Shown piece after piece: positions 59,051 to 64,000 of a stretch of 64,000 nt of DNA. The translations under genes were made by a program, and so were the position numbers. The notes under the pieces are model-generated. The model had not been told where the DNA came from. It ran no database searches and was given only the letters and a program-made list of their open reading frames with translations. Source of the DNA: Allobosea sp. CS1GBMeth4 (GTDB lineage: Bacteria; Pseudomonadota; Alphaproteobacteria; Rhizobiales; Beijerinckiaceae); NCBI RefSeq assembly GCF_900185715.1, contig NZ_FYAS01000030.1, positions 62,001 through 126,000 on the forward strand, read 5' to 3'. How positions within the stretch are numbered: the stretch's first letter is position 1; each line of letters begins with the position of its first letter.

Positions 59051-59532
59051 GCGCAGCCGGCAGCGACGCCAGCCAGGTCATCCGCTTCCCCGGTCCGTCG
59101 CGGGCGGCGCGCCCGGTGCTCGCCGCCTCGATCGCCGTCTTCCGCGACGGCAAGGTGCTGCTGGCGACGCGGACGAAGCCGCCGGCCGACCAGCTCTGGT
59201 CGCTGCCCGGCGGCAAGGTCGAGGCCGGCGAGAGCCTCGAGGACGCGGCGCTGCGCGAGCTCGGCGAGGAGGTCGGCGTCAGCGCCCGCATCCTCGGCTT
59301 CAACCGCCATGTCGAGATCGTCGGCCGCGACCCCGGGGGCGCGGTGACCCATCATTTCGTCATCGCCTCCTTCGTCGGCGCCTGGCTCTCCGGCGAGCCG
59401 CGGGCGGGGCCGGAAGCCGGGGCGGTGATGTGGGCCGACCCGCTGAGGCTCGCGGGCCTGCCGACGACGCGTGAGCTCGGCGACGTGCTGCGCCGTGCAG
59501 CCGCCATTTTCGCGCGCGACGCTGGTGCATGA
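59047..59532 (+). CDS. NUDIX hydrolase
   Basis: A 161-residue Nudix protein read from a GTG that overlaps the SDR stop (GTGA). The Nudix box is LPGGKVEAGESLEDAALREL plus GEEVGV, matching GX5EX7REUXEEXGU. It hydrolyses a nucleoside-diphosphate-linked compound; ADP-ribose or an oxidised nucleotide are common substrates. Its stop overlaps the next gene by ATGA, giving a four-gene coupled set after pdxH. Confidence 0.9.
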   Translation: MSAAGSDASQVIRFPGPSRAARPVLAASIAVFRDGKVLLATRTKPPADQLWSLPGGKVEAGESLEDAALRELGEEVGVSARILGFNRHVEIVGRDPGGAVTHHFVIASFVGAWLSGEPRAGPEAGAVMWADPLRLAGLPTTRELGDVLRRAAAIFARDAGA

Positions 59533-59978
59533 CGAAGCGCGCGCTCGCAGGCCTGATCCTCGCCGCGCTGGCGGCGAGCCCGGAGGCGCCGCTGGCCCAG
59601 GCGCGGCGCCAGGTTCCGCCGCCGCCCGCGCAGCAGAAGCCCGCCGAGCCGGCTCCGCCGGAACCCGAGGCGCCGCCGCCGCCCTATGAGCCGCAACTGC
59701 TCCAGCTCGCCGAGATCATCGGCTCGCTCTCCTATCTGCGCACGCTCTGCGAGGCTCGCGAGGCGAACGACTGGCGCGAGCGCATGGCCGCGCTGCTCGA
59801 TTCGGAAGGGGGCACGCCGCTGCGGCGCGAGCGGCTGGCGAATGCCTACAATCGCGGTTTCCGCGCCTATTCTGCGACGCACCGCACCTGCAGCGAGGGC
59901 AGCCAGGAGGCCTCGGCCCGCCTCGCCCAGGAGGGCGAGAAGCTGGCCAAGGCGCTGGCCGGCCGCTTCGGCGGCTAG
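59529..59978 (+). CDS. TIGR02301-family secreted protein
   Basis: A 149-residue protein with a signal peptide (LAGLILAALAASPEAPLAQA), a proline-rich linker (PPPAQQKPAEPAPPEPEAPP) and a conserved helical part: LLQLAEIIGSLSYLRTLCEA and RERLANAYNRGFRAYSATHR with two cysteines. This matches the TIGR02301 family, periplasmic proteins of unknown function widespread in Hyphomicrobiales. Last gene of the pdxH-side operon. Confidence 0.85.
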   Translation: MTKRALAGLILAALAASPEAPLAQARRQVPPPPAQQKPAEPAPPEPEAPPPPYEPQLLQLAEIIGSLSYLRTLCEAREANDWRERMAALLDSEGGTPLRRERLANAYNRGFRAYSATHRTCSEGSQEASARLAQEGEKLAKALAGRFGG

Positions 59979-60017
59979 CTGCCCGCCTGCTGGGCGCGAT
60001 CCCGGCGCCGCGCCGGC

Positions 60018-60647
60018 TCAGCCGGCCGTGACGGTGCAGCCGAACTCCGCCGCCGAGGCCGAGAACCAGGACCAGAAGCTGCCCGCCATGCTGCGCGCCA
60101 CCAGGATCTCGAACACCGGCCCATCCGGCCCGTCGGGGAGCCGCCAGAGCTGCACGCCGACATGGGCGATGCTCGTCAGGGCCGCATCGCCGACCGCGAA
60201 GGCGGCGGGGTGAAGATCGAGCATCACGCCCTTGGCCAGCACCTTGCGGACCTGCGACCCCGACAGGCGCAGCGCCGCGCGGGCGTCGCTCTGCTCGCTG
60301 ACGGCGGCATGGGCCGCGAGCTCGCCGAGGAGCGCGGACCAGCCGTCGCGCGAGGCCGCGCGCAGCAGCCATTGCTCCGGCCCCGACCAGATCGCGTCAT
60401 GCGTCTGCCCCCGGACGATCCTCGGCGTCGCCGGCAGGACGATGCCGAGCCGGCGTTCGACCGCCTGCGACAGGCTGCTCGCGCCGCCTGTGCCGGCGAT
60501 CAGCGTCGCCAGGCCGAAGCCGCCGAGCAGCGTCGCGATGATGCCGGATACCCCTTCCGCTCCGAAGGATCCGGCCCGTGTGCTGCCGCTCCAGGCGCCG
60601 CGCGGCACCCAGGCGATCGCGGTCGGCGAGGTCGCTGTCTCAGCCAT
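60018..60647 (-). CDS. soxG: Sarcosine oxidase subunit gamma
   Basis: A 209-residue SoxG, part of the heterotetrameric sarcosine oxidase that demethylates sarcosine, passing the methyl group to tetrahydrofolate. The C-terminal half has the family pattern: SGSQVRKVLAKGVMLDLHPA, ALTSIAHVGVQLWRL and FEILVARSMAGSFWSWF. Start overlaps the soxA stop by 8 nt. It is the last gene of the D-A-G set and is convergent with the TIGR02301 gene. Confidence 0.9.
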   Translation of the reverse strand: MAETATSPTAIAWVPRGAWSGSTRAGSFGAEGVSGIIATLLGGFGLATLIAGTGGASSLSQAVERRLGIVLPATPRIVRGQTHDAIWSGPEQWLLRAASRDGWSALLGELAAHAAVSEQSDARAALRLSGSQVRKVLAKGVMLDLHPAAFAVGDAALTSIAHVGVQLWRLPDGPDGPVFEILVARSMAGSFWSWFSASAAEFGCTVTAG

Positions 60648-63621
60648 GGAGGCGGGCTCCTTCGGGATCGACGAAGACGGGCGAGCAGATCTCGACGACG
60701 ACGTCGCCGTTCCGGACCGGGTCGTAGGCGCGCACGCGCTCGCCGATGCGGGCAGCGCCGCCCCTGATCAGGCCGAGGCCGATCCAGTGGTTGAGGTGCG
60801 GGGAGTAGGCGACCGAGGTCATGTAGCCCTCGTCATTCGCCATCTCCGCCGATCGGCCGATGCCGATGAAATGCGCGCCGGCGCGCAGGCGCTGGCCGGG
60901 CTCGGCCGGCTTGAAGCCGACCAGGGCAGGCCGGTCCTGATCGAGCAGGGCCGCGCGGCCCGCCATCAGCCGGCCGATGAAATCCTTCTTCGACGACATC
61001 ATCCGGCCGAGGCCGAGATCGCGCGCCGTGGTCTGGCCGTTGAGCTCGTTGCCGGCGACATGGCCTTTCTCGATGCGCAGCACGCCGAGCGCCTCGGTGC
61101 CGTAGGGCGTGATGCCGAAGGCCGCCCCCGCTTGCATCAGCCCCCGCATCATCGCGTCGCCATGGTCGGCCGGCACGGCCAGCTCATAGGCCAGTTCGCC
61201 CGAGAAGGAGATGCGGAACAGCCGCGCCGGGATGCCGCCGCCGACCGTGACGGCGCGCGCCGCCAGATAGGGGAAGGCCGCGTCCGACAAATCGTGCTCG
61301 GGATCGACGACGCCCCGCAGGGTCTCGCGCGCCTTCGGCCCGGCGATCGCGGCCTGCGCCCATTGTTCGGAGACCGAGACCATGCGCAGGTCGAGCTCCG
61401 GCCAGAGCACCTGATGGCAGAATTCGAGATGCTGCATCACCTTGCCGGCATTGGCGGTGGTGGTGGTCATCAGGAAATGCTGCTCGCCGAGGCGGGAGGT
61501 GGTGCCGTCATCCATCACGAAACCGTCCTCGCGCAGCATCAGCCCGTAGCGCGCCTTGCCGACCGGGAGCGCCTTCCAGCCATTGCTGTAGACCCGCTCC
61601 AGGAACTCGGCGGCGTCGGCGCCCTGGATGTCGATCTTGCCGAGCGTCGAGACGTCGCACAGGCCGACGCTGCTGCGGACCGCGCGGACTTCCCGGTTGA
61701 CCGTCGTCAGCCAGTCGGTCTCGCCGGGCTTCGGATAATACTGCGCCCGCAGCCATGGCCCGGCCTCGACGAAGACGGCGCCCTGCTCCTTCGACCACTC
61801 ATGCGTCGGGGCGAGCCGGACCGGCCTGAAATCCTTGCCGCGATGATGGCCGGCGAGCGCCCCGATCGCGACCGGCGTGTAGGGTGGCCGGAACGTGGTC
61901 GTGCCGGTCTGCGGGATCGTCCTGCCCGTCTGCTCGGCCATGATGGCGAGGCCAGCCAGATTCGAGGTCTTGCCCTGGTCGGTCGCCATGCCGAGCGTGG
62001 TGTAGCGCTTGAGATGCTCCACCGGCCGGAAGCCCTCGCGGGCGGCGAGCTCGACGTCCTTGTCGGTGACGTCGTTCTGATAGTCGACGAAGGCTTTGCC
62101 CTTGCCGCCGCTCACCCGCCAGACCGGCGAAAGCCCGTTGGTCTCCGGATCGGTCGTCAGGGTGGGCTCTGCCGGCTTGGCGGCAAGGCCCGCCTCGGCC
62201 GTTGCCTCGCGCCCGAGCCTGGCACCGTCCTCCAGCGCCTGCGCCAGGGTGAAGCGCCCGGCGGCGCTGCCCGCGACCGCAAGCCCTGCCGGGAGGGCAG
62301 CCGGCACGAAGCAGTGCAGCTCCTCGTTCCAGGCCGGCTTGCCGTTCTGATGCGATGTCAGATGCAGCGTCGGATTCCAGCCGTTCGAGACGGCGAGCAG
62401 GTCGCAGGCAAGCTCGGTCACGGCTCCGGATGCATCGCGGATCGTCACAGCGCGAAGCTGCCGCCCGCCGCGCGCGCGCAGCACGGCGCCCCCGGCGAAG
62501 AGCCGCGCGCCAATCTTGTCGGCCAGCGCCTTGCGTGCCGGGTCATCCGGACGGGAATCGACGATCGCGGCCACCCTGCCGCCGGCGGCGGCGATGTCGC
62601 GCGCCGTCCTCCAGCCGTCGTCGCCGGCGGTGAAGAGCACGCTCTCGCGGCCGGGCAAGACGCCATGGCGGTTGACATAGGATCGCACCGCCCCGGCCAG
62701 CATGACGCCCGGCAGGTCATTGCCCGCAAAGACGATCGGCCGCTCCAGCGCCCCGGCGGCAAGGATCGCCCGCCTGGCATGGATGCGCCAGCCGCGCTGG
62801 CGCGGCTGATGCGCCGGCGGCTCCGGCAGGTGGTCGGCGACGCGCTCGACCGCGCCGTAGACGCCGTGGTCATAGAGGCCGAACACGGTGGTGCGCGGCA
62901 TGATCCGCACCTCCGGCAGGCTTGCGAGCTCGGCCAGCGTCGCGGCGAGCCATTCGGAGCCCGGCCTGCCGCCGATCTCGCGCCGCTCCGCCAGCAGCCG
63001 CCCGCCCAGCCGGAAATCCTCGTCGCAGAGGATGACGCGGGCGCCGCTGCGCCCTGCCGCCAGCGCGGCGGAAAGACCGGCGGGGCCGGCGCCGATCACC
63101 AGCACGTCGCAGAAGGCGAAGGCCTTCTCGTAATGGTCCGGATCCTCCGCGCCGGCGGCGCGGCCGAGACCGGCGGCGCGCCGGATCAGCGGCTCGTAGA
63201 GCTTCTCCCAGAAGGAGGCCGGCCACATGAAGGTCTTGTAGTAGAAGCCGGCGACGAGGGCCGGCGAGACCAGCCCGTTGAGCGAGAGCAGGTCGAAGGC
63301 GAGCGAAGGCCAGCGGTTCTGGCTCGAGGCGGCGAGACCGGCGAACAATTCGACGACCGTCGCGCGGCTGTTCGGCTCCCGGCGCGCACCGGAGCGCAGC
63401 TCGACCAGCGCGTTCGGCTCCTCTGGCCCGGCCGAGAGGATGCCGCGCGGGCGGTGATATTTGAACGAGCGGCCGACCAGGCGCACGCCATTGGCGAGCA
63501 GCGCCGAGGCGAGCGTGTCGCCGGCATAGCCGCGATAGGAGGTGCCGTCGAAGCTGAACTCCAGCTGATGGCCGCGATCGATCAGCCCGCCGGAGGCGAG
63601 GCGGAAAGGTTGCGCGCTCAT
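60640..63621 (-). CDS. soxA: Sarcosine oxidase subunit alpha
   Basis: A 993-residue SoxA. Residues about 15-95: ferredoxin-like HcnA-type domain (LEFSFDGTSYRGYAGDTLAS; RSFKYHRPRGIL). Then an NAD-binding region (VLVIGAGPAGLSAALAAGRS) and a C-terminal aminomethyltransferase (GCV_T) domain (TDWLTTVNREVRAVRSSVGL; YGTEALGVLRIEKGHVAGNE) that hands the methyl group to tetrahydrofolate. ATG 63621 (MSAQPFRLASGG) overlaps the soxD stop by ATGA; the longer frame runs over soxD. Confidence 0.95.
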   Translation of the reverse strand: MSAQPFRLASGGLIDRGHQLEFSFDGTSYRGYAGDTLASALLANGVRLVGRSFKYHRPRGILSAGPEEPNALVELRSGARREPNSRATVVELFAGLAASSQNRWPSLAFDLLSLNGLVSPALVAGFYYKTFMWPASFWEKLYEPLIRRAAGLGRAAGAEDPDHYEKAFAFCDVLVIGAGPAGLSAALAAGRSGARVILCDEDFRLGGRLLAERREIGGRPGSEWLAATLAELASLPEVRIMPRTTVFGLYDHGVYGAVERVADHLPEPPAHQPRQRGWRIHARRAILAAGALERPIVFAGNDLPGVMLAGAVRSYVNRHGVLPGRESVLFTAGDDGWRTARDIAAAGGRVAAIVDSRPDDPARKALADKIGARLFAGGAVLRARGGRQLRAVTIRDASGAVTELACDLLAVSNGWNPTLHLTSHQNGKPAWNEELHCFVPAALPAGLAVAGSAAGRFTLAQALEDGARLGREATAEAGLAAKPAEPTLTTDPETNGLSPVWRVSGGKGKAFVDYQNDVTDKDVELAAREGFRPVEHLKRYTTLGMATDQGKTSNLAGLAIMAEQTGRTIPQTGTTTFRPPYTPVAIGALAGHHRGKDFRPVRLAPTHEWSKEQGAVFVEAGPWLRAQYYPKPGETDWLTTVNREVRAVRSSVGLCDVSTLGKIDIQGADAAEFLERVYSNGWKALPVGKARYGLMLREDGFVMDDGTTSRLGEQHFLMTTTTANAGKVMQHLEFCHQVLWPELDLRMVSVSEQWAQAAIAGPKARETLRGVVDPEHDLSDAAFPYLAARAVTVGGGIPARLFRISFSGELAYELAVPADHGDAMMRGLMQAGAAFGITPYGTEALGVLRIEKGHVAGNELNGQTTARDLGLGRMMSSKKDFIGRLMAGRAALLDQDRPALVGFKPAEPGQRLRAGAHFIGIGRSAEMANDEGYMTSVAYSPHLNHWIGLGLIRGGAARIGERVRAYDPVRNGDVVVEICSPVFVDPEGARLHG

Positions 63622-63911
63622 GCCTTTGCTCCGACCTTTGCCGCCGCTCCCGCCTTGCGCGCCTTGGCGACCTCGACCGCCGCGATCGCATGGGTGCGGG
63701 TGTCGCGGGTCACGACCAGCCAGGCATGGCAGCCGGCGCCGTGATACCAGAGCTCGCGATGGCGGCCGGCGGGGTTGTCGCGCTGATAGACATATTCGGC
63801 CATGGCGGCCGCGCTCGCCGCCATGCCGTCCGGCCGCTTCGGATCGGCAGCGCCCAGATAGCTGAATTCCTGGGCGTCGCGCGCGCCGCAATGGGGACAG
63901 GTGATGCGCAT
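63618..63911 (-). CDS. soxD: Sarcosine oxidase subunit delta
   Basis: A 97-residue SoxD. Zinc ligands Cys5, Cys8 (TCPHCG), His57 and Cys61 (LWYHGAGCHAWLVVTRD) are as expected. This small subunit binds structural zinc at the tetramer interface. ATG 63911 (MRITCPHCGARDAQEF) is the family start; it overlaps soxA by ATGA. Typical gene order is soxB-soxD-soxA-soxG; immediately upstream of soxD I see no SoxB C-terminus, only a repeat. Confidence 0.94.
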   Translation of the reverse strand: MRITCPHCGARDAQEFSYLGAADPKRPDGMAASAAAMAEYVYQRDNPAGRHRELWYHGAGCHAWLVVTRDTRTHAIAAVEVAKARKAGAAAKVGAKA

Positions 63912-63950
63912 GGTCAGGCTTCCACGATCGTCGGGATGCGACGCGCCGCC

Positions 63951-64000
63951 ACCGTCATGCTCGCCCTTGTGGCGAGCATCCACGTCTTGAACACCACGCT
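63951..64000. repeat. REP-like repeat at the window end (GTCATGCTCG...type)
   Basis: ACCGTCATGCTCGCC followed by the loop CTTGT and GGCGAGCATCCACGTCTTGA. ATGCTCGCC (63957-63965) and GGCGAGCAT (63971-63979) form a perfect 9-bp stem with a 5-nt loop. This is the familiar GTCATGCTCG-CTTGT-CGAGCATCCACGTC class of intergenic repeat and shows that the sequence upstream of soxD is intergenic. It is cut by the window edge. Confidence 0.65.

Noticed and set aside
63912-64000. C-terminus of soxB at the window end
   Set aside because: The open frames do not match any SoxB tail, and the sequence is clearly a REP-like hairpin.
1-64000. CRISPR arrays, prophage, plasmid origin, rRNA operon
   Set aside because: No regularly spaced direct repeats, phage structural genes, replication-initiator genes or rRNA sequence were seen.

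Overview
The window is a gene-dense, high-GC chromosomal segment of an alphaproteobacterium. Gene content (sarcosine oxidase DAG, a DSD1-family PLP enzyme, TIGR02301 and RT0821-type proteins, the pdxH / cbpA / fabI / folPBK / aroC neighbourhood) and the many short palindromic intergenic repeats point to the Hyphomicrobiales (Rhizobiales). A Bosea-like genome is my best guess, from memory of the families only; no rRNA or marker comparison was possible.

Layout. 1-2.4 kb: the end of a solute-uptake and oxidation operon (argininosuccinate-lyase-like protein, amino-acid ABC ATPase, FAD amine/amino-acid oxidase). 2.5-5.2 kb: an MDR oxidoreductase and a haloalkane-dehalogenase-like hydrolase, divergent from a TetR regulator with an inverted repeat between them. 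5.4-5.8 kb: a chimeric gene remnant. 5.9-17.2 kb: a long, translationally coupled operon encoding a dipeptide-type ABC importer (SBP, two permeases, two ATPases), hydantoinase/oxoprolinase subunits A and B and a DSD1-type PLP enzyme, with a divergent LysR regulator. 17.2-20.6 kb: Zn-alcohol dehydrogenase, HxlR regulator, acyl-CoA dehydrogenase-like enzyme. 20.6-21.9 kb: a mostly non-coding stretch with an IS256-type remnant, tRNA-Gln(TTG), tRNA-Pro(CGG) and a 47-residue lipoprotein.

21.9-31.7 kb: bioY, a metallo-beta-lactamase-fold hydrolase, a DUF1499 membrane protein, ilvD with a divergent LysR and a strong LysR-type palindrome, then an aldehyde/alcohol oxidation cassette (GAF-HTH regulator, perfect 24-bp palindrome, aldehyde dehydrogenase, Zn-alcohol dehydrogenase, DUF779). 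31.7-44.3 kb: acyl-CoA ligase / MarR / patatin, then single genes (amidase, P1 peptidase, class III aminotransferase, metallophosphoesterase, L,D-transpeptidase, histone-deacetylase-like hydrolase) separated by several REP-like palindromes.

44.4-60 kb: housekeeping genes for riboflavin (an unusual HTH-RibB-pseudo-RibA fusion), chorismate (aroC), folate (folP-folB-folK), fatty acids (fabI), chaperone (cbpA-like) and vitamin B6 (pdxH). They are interrupted by a Phd/VapC toxin-antitoxin pair and a 1337-residue membrane NRPS-like enzyme with the A-T-(TM pair-C)x3 architecture of the epsilon-poly-lysine synthetase (Pls/PosA) family. 60-64 kb: sarcosine oxidase subunits gamma, alpha and delta; soxB is not seen next to soxD.

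The most interesting items are the Pls-like synthetase with a lysine/ornithine-like specificity code, the DNA-binding RibB fusion with an inverted repeat in its promoter, the chimeric gene at 5.4 kb, and a repeat family whose ends supply the stop codons of two unrelated genes.
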